From: Anaeramoeba flamelloides
Taxonomy: Eukaryota; Metamonada; Anaeramoebidae
Reading direction: 5' to 3'
DNA: 64,000 nt
NCBI GenBank assembly: GCA_027625915.1
Contig: JANTQA010000029.1
Span: forward strand, 8,742,001-8,806,000
Shown: positions 1 through 10,231 of the stretch, piece by piece
How the letters are laid out: the number at the start of each line of letters is the position of its first letter
Position numbering within the stretch: the first letter of the stretch is position 1
Program-made: the position numbers and the translations under genes
Notes under the pieces: model-generated
Told to the model about the DNA's origin: nothing
The model's database searches: none
Seen by the model: the letters and a program-made list of their open reading frames with translations, nothing else

Positions 1-443
1 AATTTTTTTTGTGGTTAATTGAAATTGTTTTTAATTGGGAAACATTTGAGGGTTTTTTTGTTATTTTACGTCCTTGGTATTTTTTGTTTGAATTTTATGG
101 AATTAAGACACTTTGAAATTTTTTTAGTTTTTGTAAATTGAATTTTTTTCTTGTGAATTTATTTTTTTTGTTCTTTGAATCTTTTCAACCAAAAGTAGTG
201 TAATTTCACAAGGTAATTTTTGGTGGTAAGACCTCCTTGAGCATGGAGATAATTCAGGGTAAGTGGCTAGATCCTTAAGTAGAACATTTATTAAGCAAAA
301 CTAACAGAACTTGTTTTCTGGCATTTTTGTGATTGCCTCAAATTTGATCTTTGGTGTAAATTTGGTCAAATCGCTGGTTATTTTTTAATTTGCCTTTTCA
401 AAAAATTAAGGTAACCGAAAAAAAAAAGAAGAAGAATAGTTAC
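1..443. other. Presumed CYRI intron and window edge
   Basis: No coding exon of the CYRI gene could be found here. Bases about 165-280 resemble, weakly, the stretch 9120-9230, which may mean an old shared repeat. Nothing else is recognised. Confidence 0.4.
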
Positions 444-941
444 GGATTTGCATATAGAACGTAAAATAATAATACTGTTGTTCTACCAATGGTAAAACTG
501 CTTCCCAAGCAAGTAATTCGTTTTCTTCTGATGGTTCGCTAATGGCTTTACGTATTTGCTGGCCACATCCTTGATAATTTTGAAAATCTTCAAGAATAAT
601 GCTTGATTGATTTAAAATTTCAGACGCTTGGTTATAGATCTCAAGCTCTTTTTCTGTTTGTGGTTCTGAATCTTTGTTGTTTTATTTTTTTTTTTTTTTT
701 TTTTTTTTGGAAACAAAAAGAAAAAATTTGAATAAAAAAAGAAAATATAAAGGGGATGAGAAGAACTGATCTTATTTTAAAAGAAAGAATATTTTTAGTG
801 TTATTCTTTTAAGTCTCGACTTAATCTGTAAATAAAGTAACAAAAAAAATTTAAAGGAAAAAATTCGATTTATTTACTTTCAAGGTCTAAAAAGAGTTCT
901 ATTGATGTATTTTTATTAAATACTGAAATGACAGAACCCAT
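444..941 (-). CDS. CYRI/FAM49 family Rac1-interacting protein, 5' exons only
   Basis: CYRI proteins bind active Rac1 and restrain the Scar/WAVE complex at the plasma membrane, limiting actin-driven protrusion. Two exons read on the minus strand: 941-878 (starts MGSVISVF, ends FLDLE) and 671-444, joined by a GT-AG intron in phase 1. The joined product reads FLDLENSEPQTEKELEIYNQ, then ILEDFQNYQGCGQQIRKAI, then AWEAVLPLVEQ, which follows the human FAM49B N-terminus closely (FLDFENAQ, EKEIYNQ, ILEDLQSYRGAGHEIREAI, AWGAVVPLV). MG at the start fits the N-myristoylation site of the family. Exon 2 ends at a GTAACT donor after YMQI. No following exon could be found down to base 1, so the rest probably lies beyond the window. 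About 97 of the usual 320 residues are present. The exons are short, and exon 2 has no start codon, so ORF calling misses them. Confidence 0.85.
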
Positions 942-1488
942 TTTGATTCAGGTTTTATTTTTATTTTCAAAAAAGAGAAGGTTTTTTTGAAAACAAATTA
1001 AGAAAAAAATGAAAAATAGAGACATTTTTTACAATTAATTTATAATTTTCTTTTATTTGTTACAATCATTAGAAAGGGGATCTTACACAAATGGTAGTAC
1101 TATTTGTTTCACAATTAATGGAACAAAATTTTCATTTAACTTTCTAAAAAAGATTTTATAAATCAGTAAACTTTTCGACTATTTTTTATTCTAAAAACTA
1201 AGCTTAAATAATAATTTTCCTTTTTTAGAATAGGGAACTTTAATGATTGACGGTTACTTGTAAACTAAAAAGATCAAAATTTTCATAAAGTTTTACAAAA
1301 TAATCACATTCCAAGAACTAAAACAAACCAATCTCCAAAGTCCCAATTCTATCAGAGAAAATTAATCATAAAAACAGATTTATGGAATTTAAAAATTTGA
1401 AATGTTTACAAGATTTTATAAGAATTTTTTTTGGATAACAGAATGAAAATGATGTTCCATTTATTTTACAACAAATAGTAAATTTGCT
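942..1488. other. CYRI upstream region, nothing recognised
   Basis: AT-rich sequence upstream of the minus-strand CYRI start and before the TTAA transposon. No ORF, RNA gene or clear promoter motif is visible. Confidence 0.4.
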
Positions 1489-1792
1489 TTAAGGGAGTAT
1501 CTACACCCTAAAACATGATAAAAAATTGAGAGAGATGAGATAAGAATATTTTATTTTAGTGGCATGTGATCGTAGATTCTCTAAAAATTTTTTTTAAAAA
1601 AATAATTTGATATTTTTTTTTTAGTCATGTTTTACAATAAAAAAAAGAGATTATTTGATATATTAGTTTTTTTTTTTTTTTTTTATTAAAATAAACTTAA
1701 TTCCATGAATTCGGGTACAGTTTAAATAGTTGGAAGAATAACAATAACATGATTTACATCCAATTCTGAAGTAATTTTGTTTTAACAAACTA

Positions 1793-2267
1793 CAGTGGTG
1801 TAAATAACCCATGTCAGCAACCTTTAACCCCTTACGAAAATTTAACTCGTGTTTTTTTTTCAGACTTGGGTATTGGAAGACCAGAAATCACTTATAGATT
1901 CTTGGTTCATATCAAAATTGACTTTAGAGGTTAGATCTTTGATTAATCGAAATGGCACAATTATATTTAATGATTTTGTTTCAAAAATTTCAAAATATTT
2001 ACAAAATTTGAGAGAATAAATGATTTTTTTATAAAAATTCAAAAAATGAAATTTTGCTCATTTTTTTGTCAAAAAATTACATTTTCATCTTCCAGTATCT
2101 TCATAATTCTTTTTTAAAATTTATTTAAAGAACACAATTTCTTGTTTATATACTGTTGTCATCCCATTGATTTGTTTCTTTTATTTCTCGAGTCATCCAA
2201 TATTTTTTGCATGAGTTAAATTTTAGTAATGGGTTAAAATAAAAAACACGGGTTAGTTACACCACAG
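1793..2267. mobile_element. Tc1/mariner-type MITE (family M1), copy 1
   Basis: 475 bp flanked by TA on both sides. The inverted ends read CAGTGGTGTAAATAACCC and, from the other side, CTGTGGTGTAACTAACCC. It is colinear with the 477-bp copy at 47304-47780. The CAGTG-type end plus TA target duplication fits the Tc1/mariner superfamily. It has no coding capacity and is inserted in transposon P1 copy 1. Confidence 0.85.
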
Positions 2268-2838
2268 TATTTCATTTTTTGTCTTTTTTGTTTTAATTTC
2301 GTTTTTTTTTAGTTACTAAATCTGTTTAGTTAGATCTGGAATTTTTTGTTCGATCGGTAGATAGAATGTTACGGTTGGGTTTCTTAAATTGAAAAATCCA
2401 AATACAATTGGTCCATGGTATCTTATCATTTGATCGATCAACCATTGTTGGAGTAATTTTAACAAATCTACTAATACATTTTTTGTTCAAACTCCTTCAT
2501 TTCAGCTCGTTTCCTTATTATTTAAAACTCATTTTGATTTTTTGTTTTATATTTTTTTTCTTTAATTTGGATGAAAATGATGTGTTATAAAAACAAGAAT
2601 ACTATTCTACTTAAATGTGCTTTTATATTACGTTTGGAAAAATATAATAAATTGAGTTTTTGTTTTCCTATTTTTGATTTTAGATGTGTACAACTTTTTG
2701 GAATGAGATTTAGTTTTTTTTTGGTAGAAGATAATTTCAGATTCTTAGAATAAAGTTTTTAGCTATTTTGTGGTCTACACTTTGATAAAATATAAACATA
2801 TTCACTTCTCAAATTCCACCAAATCCAACTAAACTATT

Positions 2839-3522
2839 TTTCAGTCAAAGGGGCCCAGTTGTAATGGTATAATACACGTCTTTAAAGGGTTTGCATCGAT
2901 ATCAGAAGAAAAATTTTATTTTGGAAATTTTCAAAATTGATATACTTTTTTCCCATTTCTATTATTTTTGTTTTTTTTTTTAGATTTTTTTTTAAAACAT
3001 CATTCATTTGCAAAAAAATTTTTATTGCAAGATCAATAGTCACTTGGTAAAAACGTGTTATTCTAAGGTTATTGAAACCATGTAAAGATTGTTGAGAAAT
3101 CTATTGATTTCTATTGCAATTCTATTCGATCTTTGATCTTGATATTTGTTTAATAAATGTGAAAAATTTTCACTTCATTTTCATTTACTTTTTGAAATAG
3201 AGACGACAATTACCAATAAACTTTGTTTGGGGGCTTAATTTCTAAAAGAAAAGTATGGAAAATGAAGTGAAAAATGTTTCATATTTATTATTCAAATACC
3301 AGTAGAAGTTCAAAACGAACATTGTTGTTTTTCTCAATAGGGCACTAAGAATTTGAGTTTTTCAATTTTTAAGAAAAGCTATTAATTAATTAGTTTTCTT
3401 TCAGACACGTATCATCATTTCTTTGAGGTGTATTATTCTCTTTATTTCTTATTTGTTCTTCAAAGGTCAATTATATAAAATAATTGATATTTGAAAAAAA
3501 CGTTGGGCCCCTTTGACTGAAA
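2839..3522. mobile_element. Inverted-repeat element with CAGTCAAAGGGG ends (family M2), copy 1
   Basis: The ends are a perfect 19-bp inverted repeat, TTTCAGTCAAAGGGGCCCA. The interior matches, in the opposite orientation, 42131-42639. Copy 1 carries an extra foldback of about 165 bp (around 3138-3302) that copy 2 lacks. The superfamily is unclear and there is no transposase. It sits inside P1 copy 1. Confidence 0.75.
3138..3302. mobile_element. Short foldback MITE (family M3), copy 1
   Basis: The arms around 3150-3193 and 3250-3292 are inverted copies (GTGAAAAATTTTCACTTC at the left, GAAGTGAAAAATGTTTCA at the right). The right end reads CAAATACCAG followed by TA. The same element occurs at about 4896-5047 and 46401-46562. 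It is nested in the M2 element, which is itself nested in P1, making three levels. Confidence 0.7.
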
Positions 3523-3888
3523 CAGAGTTTATTTAGAATCCTAACAAGTAATGTTTTGAGATAATTATTATTTTTTGGAATCCTTCTAGCCATTTAAGTC
3601 CCATTTATGTTTACTTTTATGATTCTCCATTGTAATGTTGTTGTTCATTTTTAATAAATTCCATTAATCCTAATTGTCACCGATAATTAATATTTCTAAT
3701 TGTTTATGTTTTCATGAATTTAAAAAACTCAAAAATGATGAAAAAATAAAAATAGAGAAAATTAAATACCACAATAGAATGATGAGATTAGGATAAAAGA
3801 TAAGTTACTCAACATTCAAAACACTATTTTAAAGAATTCAACTCCACATTCTATTGTGGCAATTTCTTTGAGACTTTCGAAAAAAGAA

Positions 3889-4753
3889 CCATTGTGAAAA
3901 AAATTTGGTTCATTAAAAAAAATTGGGTCAGTCAAAAATTTGTTTTCGTTTTTTAAATAGTAAATATTAGCAAAATGGTTTTTGATCAAAGTAAAATTTT
4001 ATGAACAAATCTTACATTTAATAAAAACCAAAGTCATTATCAATAACAATTTTCAAATGCAATATTAAATTGTTGCATTATAACCTTTTGGAATTACTGT
4101 GGAACTCTAAAAAACAAAAATTTATTTTTAATTGTAAACTTTACTAAAAATGTTAATTTTTTTTTATTAGAAAACATTACAAGATCAAGTTAATCATTGT
4201 TTGGGAAGACCAAAAATTAATAACAGTTTTAAATTAAGGTTTGTCTCTGAGGATTTTTAGAATTTAAATTGTTTCTGAAATCTTGATATTTTGGCAGTTT
4301 GAAGTTTTGATTGTAAACATTAGTGGAAAACAACCTCTTTCGAAAAAATATCTTTTTTGGAAGAATTTATGATTCAATTTGGTTTAAAAGGATATTTAAG
4401 ATTAACCGTGATAAATTTGCGTTTATTAACAATGATAAATATCTTATTGAATTAATAGATTTTAATATTTCCTATTAAATAGTTCTCTTATTTTTAGTAA
4501 AGTTGACAATTAAAAATAAATTTTTGTATTTTTGGAGTTCCACAGTAATTCCAAAAGGTTAAAATGCAACAATTTAATATTGCATTTGAAAATTGTTATT
4601 GATAATGACTTTGGTTTTTATTAAATGTAAGATTTGTTCATAAAATTTTACTTTGATCAAAAACCATTTTGCTAATATTTACTATTTAAAAAACGAAAAC
4701 AAATTTTTGACTGACCCAATTTTTTTTAATGACCCAAATTTTTTTCACAATGG
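3889..4753. mobile_element. 865-bp DNA element with long, nearly identical terminal inverted repeats
   Basis: The left arm 3889-4107 (starting CCATTGTGAAAAAAATTTGG) and right arm 4535-4753 are reverse complements of equal length (219 bp), with only a few mismatches seen by eye. Weaker pairing continues inward to about 4150. The middle has no ORF. The target duplication is not obvious. The near-identity of the arms suggests a recent insertion or arm-to-arm conversion. It is inserted in transposon P1 copy 1. Confidence 0.8.
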
Positions 4754-4895
4754 TAATTTAAACAACCTAATAAATAAAGTACTTTAAATAATAAAAATCA
4801 ATGAGGAACATCCAAAGTAAAAAATGTTATTTTCTAATCCTCTTCAGAATTGCAAAAAAGTGAAAAATTTTCCTTTAGCGTGACAACTCCCTTAA

Positions 4896-5047
4896 AAACA
4901 GGAAAAATTTTCGCTTCATTTTCAATTTCCTTTTTCTACTTGTTAAACCACAAACTCCAACCTACTTCTTTTAGATCTAAATTTAGTAAAAGAAAAATAT
5001 GGTAAAGGAAGTGAAAATTTTCTCCCATTTAATAATTCAAATACCAG
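4896..5047. mobile_element. Short foldback MITE (family M3), copy 2
   Basis: Left arm AAAATTTTCGCTTCATTTTC and right arm GGAAGTGAAAATTTTC are inverted. The right end CAAATACCAG is followed by TA, as in the other copies. It abuts the right end of P1 copy 1 and lies just upstream of the B-box gene. Confidence 0.65.
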
Positions 5048-5226
5048 TATTAATTTTTGATCTTGTATTTACTTTCTAAATTTGAAATTGTTTCAAAAAA
5101 AAGAGTGTTCTAATTAAAAAAAGTGAAAACAATTTTTGTTCTCAGATTGTTGGGAAATTTCGAAAATGAAATCATTTTTTGGCTTTTAATTTTTCAATTA
5201 ATTTTATTCTTTTTATTTTGTCTTTT

Positions 5227-5488
5227 ATGAGCATAAAAATTAAACCACTTCAAACAACGACACCACCTTTAGCACGGTTTTGTCTCTGTACTAAACCAGT
5301 AACTCATTTTTGTCAAGAATGCAAGAACATGAATAATGGGACTGGTTATTTCTGTAAGACATGTTGTACATCGATTCACAAATTCAAAAGATTTTCTGAT
5401 CATTTCCCAACCCAAACAATACGTTCGATTACTTTTATAAAAGAAATTTTTTTTCTTTTCTTCTTTTTTTTTTCCCTTTATTGCCCAA

Positions 5489-5535
<47 letters not shown>

Positions 5536-8199
5536 AAAATAATAAAAATAGAAACATTTAAAAACAAATGTGAAGTTCACAATTTGCCATTCAATAATTA
5601 TTGTAAGGAACACAAGCGTTTAGTGTGTACAAAATGTTATGAAACATGCTGCGCTTCACACTTAAACTCGATCGAGAATGTGGAAGAAATGTGGGTTGAG
5701 CTTACCGAAAATGAAAAATTAAAATATGATAAACAGATCTCTGGCACGTTTTTAAAAAAGCTCTTGAGGCAAATTAAACAATTAAAAGAAGGGATTGAAT
5801 TATTGAACCGAGAAAAAGAAAGGGTCGCCAATTATATAAATGATAAAGTTGAAACCTTAGGGGATCAATTAAAGCAAGTGAAGGAAACAAGCCGAAACGA
5901 ATTTCTTGATTGGTACCACAACCAAATTGAATTTATCAAATTGCAATTAACAAACAAACAGCAGCAAATGAACCTACTGCAATCCATACAAAACGATCAA
6001 GATGATATTTGTGATAAGGACCCAGTCAATGAGGACGAATTGTTTTTGTTTGTCCAGAAGGGAATCAAAATACTGCAGGCGAAGAGCATTATTCAGTTTT
6101 CTCAAAACGAACCGCCTATTGGCAAAGTGCAGAAATTCCCAAAGAACCTGGATATCCAAGAGCAAAAGAAGGCCTTAGGCATGATCCAATTCCTCGCGCC
6201 AATTAACCTCCCAAAATGCCAATGCTTTGTCAAAACGAACACATTTGTCCTTGGGCAACAAGCTATAACAATTCATATCAATATTAGAGATAAGGATAAC
6301 AATCTGATCGCAAATATACCCGAGATCCCGATCACGGTCACGATAAAAGGCCCAAACCAGAGGATGGTTCAGTTTAATAATTTCCAAAAAAACACGCAAT
6401 TAAATTCCAATGCGGGCCAGTTCATCGGCCATTTCTATCCAGACGCCATTGGCCACTATGCCATTCTTGGGCTTTCAATTAATTCAAAATCGATCCAATT
6501 ACAAATCCCAATCCCAGTCACCGTCAATCAGCCCCAGCAAATACAACAGCAATTGCAACAAAACAAATTGCAAGAGCAAAAGGAAAAGGAATTATTATTG
6601 CTCCAACAGCAATTGCAAAAACGGGAACAGGATTTACAAAAGAATGAAAATACTTTACTTGTGAAACAAAATGAATTTGCTATACACCTACAGCAGGCAT
6701 TACAAAAACAGAAACAGCAAAGCACAGTAGAACAAGGCAACACCCCTTTAGTTGCGACATATCAGCCACAGAAGCCAACATACACACATAACCAAAGCTT
6801 TCCCCAAAAGCAAAACTTTAGCCAAAGCCAAAAGCAGCTCCCAAACTCTTCTTCAAATTCCATTCAAAAATCAAAACAATTTGAAACAGCAAAGATCCAA
6901 AGCCAGCCATTATCCAAGCAATCATCATCCAACAAATTTGGAATGAATCAAAATCAAAGGAATTCAACAAATCGAGTACCATTATCGTCATCATTAAATT
7001 CAACACAGCCAAAGCCTGTTGTTGAAGAAAAGAAAAAGGTGATCAACGAAGATAAAATCTCTCAATTATTGTCAAAATACCCCGAAAGGGTTCGTGTGCT
7101 AGCACAATATAGCCTGAAGATAGCCCAGTTGAAATTCACATCCTATAAAATAGCAAAAATGAATAAAAATATAACATACGAAGAGGCCATTTTAATGAAG
7201 AAAATCCAAACCAACATAATTACAATTTCAAGGACGCAAGATGAATATTTAAAAAGTAGTCAAGATCTAAACGTAATCCAAATGGAGCAAATGCAATCCA
7301 AAGAACTTTTCATCCAAATTAGAACAGAACAATATAATCAAATTACAATCAAATATGAAAATGCCAAAAAGAATCGGACGACAACCCAAGAAGAGCTAAA
7401 TTATTTGAATATGATGAAAACTTATTTAGAAGATGAACTTAAGAACGAAAGAATGCAGAAGCCCAGAGGCTTTGTTTCGGGCTCAACATTTACTCCCAAG
7501 CCAAATAATGTCACGACTTTGAACAGACCGCAGCCAGTAAATACCACCAAGGGACAACCCTTCCAGGCCCTAAATAAAATACCAAATCATCAGGCCAAAA
7601 GGAATGTGCAAGCCCAGCTTAAATTACAGCCAATAATGCTAAGACGAGGCTTGAAAAATGTCCCGTCTCAACAAAGGACACAGCTGCGGCATCAGCCACA
7701 GCAACAGCAACAAAGCGCACAAGAGAAATACGCAACTAATGATTTCTTTAAAACACATATCGGAATTAAATTATCGAATTTACGGAAAACAGCAGTGTCC
7801 ACATCACATAAAAAAACTTACAAGCCAATAAGAAGCTCTCTGAGTTATAATACAGGAATAATACTTGCAAAATTTAATATAGATCACTTAAAACTTGGTA
7901 AAAACTCAGTAGGTGTTGGTATTACGGGATCGTTCACTAAATTGGCTGGTCATAAATCGCCCCAGGGTTATATGTGCTTTAATAATGGACACAAATTCCA
8001 TAAATCGAAGGGCGAACTATATTGCCCCAAATGGGCAAGAGGCGATATAATTATTGTCAAAGCTGATCTAAATAATCGTACAGTCGAATTTATTAGAAAT
8101 AATAAGAATCTCGGCATTGCTTACAGGAATATCCCTGAAAGAATTAACTTTTGTGTTGAACTCAGAGAACTTAATACAAAAGTTACTTGGTTGGACTAG
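5227..8199 (+). CDS. B-box zinc finger / filamin repeat / SPRY-domain protein
   Basis: A TRIM-like scaffold without a visible RING finger. In order: a Cys/His B-box (RFCLC, FCQEC, YFCKTCC, HKF, DHF), a second B-box (CEVH, YCKEH, CTKC, CCASH), a coiled coil (about 200 residues after the second B-box), a filamin-type immunoglobulin repeat (ends GQFIGHFYPDAIGHYAILGL), a long Gln-rich and Ser/Asn-rich linker with a further coiled coil, and a C-terminal SPRY-like domain (GVGITGSF, GDIIIVKADLNNRTVEFIRN). The first in-frame ATG is at 5227. Bases 5423-5551 hold a poly-T run and about 44 A residues between the B-boxes; they are exactly 129 nt and probably an in-frame intron, giving 947 rather than 990 residues. 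Its GTTCGA donor is unusual. B-box plus filamin recalls TRIM71/LIN-41, but there are no NHL repeats. Target unknown. Confidence 0.85.
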
Positions 8200-9284
8200 G
8201 CTTATCTTTTAATAATTGATTTTTGAGTTTCACTTTTTTCTTTTCTTTTTTTTATTTTTTATTTTTGATTTTTGATTTTTTATTTTTAATTTTTCATTTT
8301 CTCTTTTTCATTTTTTGATTTTTTTGATTTTTTATAATTTTAATTCAATGGTTTCTTCTTTTTACTAAAATTTCGTTCAAAATTAAAAGAGTTTCTTCTT
8401 CAAAATATTAAAACATTTATTTTATGGTTTAATTTTATTTTATTCTTTTTCAAAATTTCGATCATTAATTAGATCGATGCACTGAATATGAAAGATATAG
8501 ATAAATTATTGCAAAGAATCTATAAAATTAAATTTAAGGGTCGGTCATTATGGTTAAAAATAATTTTCTAAATTGGAAAAAAAAAATTTTGGAATTTTTA
8601 TGAGTACCTATTTCCAATCAAAAATTAACCAATATGTGAAGCGTGAGCGATCTCTAAAAATCGGCAATAAAAAAAAGGAAATTTTTCGAATAAATTGTAA
8701 AAGAATCAACACTCAATTTCCAATTTGAAAGGTTATGATTTATCATTTTTAAAAACAACTGTTGTCATTTTGAAGTGTCGCTCTTTGGCTCTTTTTGAGA
8801 TCTTGAAGATTATTTTTTTTCATTTTTATGATTTGAGTAATTTATTTCTCAAGAATGTTATAAAATCCTTAATTTGACTAATATAGACGGTTACAAAGTA
8901 ACCATAAATAAGATTAAATCGATTAAATTGATTATATGCTTATAGAAAACAATTTATTTTAAATTGTAGAAATATAAGCCATTTATAAATATAAAATAAA
9001 AACAGAAACAATTGTTTTTTTAAATTTTGATTTTTTCGAATTGAGTATCCTTTTAAACAATTATTTTTGACTGTATTTTTTTGCTAATGAGATCCTGTCA
9101 ATTTTTTTTTTTTGTTATTTGAATTTTGTCAATGAAATGAAGGGTAATTTGGGAATATACTTTTTTGGTTTCAAGATATTCTTTGAGTATGGGGCAAATA
9201 CACGGTAAACGATTGATCCTTAAGCTATAAAAAATCAATTTAAAAATGATTAATTAAATACATCAATAGGTTAACCCCTTTATA
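8200..9284. other. Intergenic, nothing recognised
   Basis: AT-rich sequence with homopolymer runs and a small perfect palindrome, GGTTACAAAGTAACC, near 8890. No gene is supported. Confidence 0.4.
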
Positions 9285-9439
9285 ATGTCTTTTGCTAATA
9301 AAGATGAGTTTAAGGAATATTCAAGATATTTATTTATTAAATATCTTGAATTAAGATCTCTTTGGAAATTAATATATCCCGTTTTTACACCGATTTTGTT
9401 TACTCTCTTTTTTTCATTATTTACAATTTTTCGATACAA

Positions 9440-10227
9440 ATATTTCTTTATCTTCTTAATTTGGATAAATATAAACAATTGATAATGTTGGATTACTGAT
9501 CATATTTTCGAGTAATTATTTAGTATTATTTTACAAAAACTTTTTTTTTCTCAGATGTGTTTTTAAAAATCTTTTTTTATATATTTTTCTAACTAAAATA
9601 CCAAAATCAAGAATATTGTTTCAAAAAGTAAAATACAGGGATTTGAATTATAAAAATAAAAAAGCAACTAAAATCATTGAACACAAAGAAAAAGAAAATT
9701 TTGGATAAAAAAAAAATCTTTCCAAGTATTTTTATTTATATTATATTAAAAATATTTATTCTAAAATCAAACGAATTCATCCATAAATCTATTTCTGAAG
9801 AAGAATTCAATATTTTTCACTTTTTTATATCAAAAGTTAAATTTAGAAAATCAAATAACAATCAGATTTTTAAATTCATTTTAGCAAATCTTCTAAAATC
9901 GGAAGTAATTTGTTTCTTAAAAATATTCCAAACACACTTTTATTTCCCTGAAGAATTAAAAATAAAAATGGATTAAGAAGAAGGAATAATTTCAAATTTT
10001 GAAATAAAGATTAAAAAAAAATAATTTTTATTTCTTTATTCTTTGATCAATTTTTTCATTTTTTTAATCTCTGTTTTTCTAATTGGTATGAAAGTATATT
10101 ATCCTACTGAAAAAATACATACGCCTATCTATTTGAAAATTTTGATTATTCTTATAAAGAAATGATATTAAGAATTCAGTTTCGGTTAAACTGTGTTAAT
10201 CAAAATTGGTAAAATGTTGATACATCC
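9440..10227 (+). mobile_element. TTAA-ended repeat (family P2), copy A, 3' part
   Basis: From about 9440 the sequence is colinear with 44890-45673 and, inverted, with the split copy at 48633-51356. The right end GTTGATACATCC abuts TTAA at 10228-10231 and resembles the ends of those copies. The region upstream (9285-9440), which encodes a short hydrophobic reading frame, does not match the other copies, so the left end is missing or replaced. Reading frames at 9285-9482 and 9677-9976 are present, but the first is not preserved between copies. A relic of a decayed coding element is the likeliest reading. Confidence 0.6.
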
Positions 10228-10231
10228 TTAA

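Larger units (their letters stand above)
1493..4891. mobile_element. TTAA-flanked non-autonomous DNA transposon (family P1), copy 1, carrying nested insertions
   Basis: The element is bounded by TTAA at 1489-1492 and 4892-4895, with short inverted ends GGGAGT/ACTCCC, the hallmark of piggyBac-type target sites. It aligns along much of its length with the copy at 20240-21587: shared blocks are 1493-1660, about 2700-2830, about 3540-3880 and about 4780-4891. No transposase ORF is seen. Between the shared blocks lie a Tc1-like MITE (1793-2267), a CAGTCAAAGGGG element (2839-3522) with a small foldback inside it, an 865-bp long-TIR element (3889-4753), and roughly 570 bp absent from the sister copy. 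The core without inserts is about 0.82 kb in both copies. The centre holds a palindrome based on CCACAATAGAAT. Confidence 0.8.

Noticed and set aside
120-290. Repeat shared with 9110-9235
   Set aside because: Similarity by eye is modest and largely AT-driven, with no defined ends; not strong enough to list as a repeat family.
5179-5226. Hydrophobic N-terminal extension of the B-box protein that could pass for a signal peptide
   Set aside because: It needs a TTG start; the first ATG is at 5227 and the Cys-rich B-box product is expected to be cytosolic.
9285-9482. Small hydrophobic ORF (65 codons) as a membrane protein gene
   Set aside because: It runs into repeat family P2 and its frame is not preserved in the related copies, so a gene is not supported.
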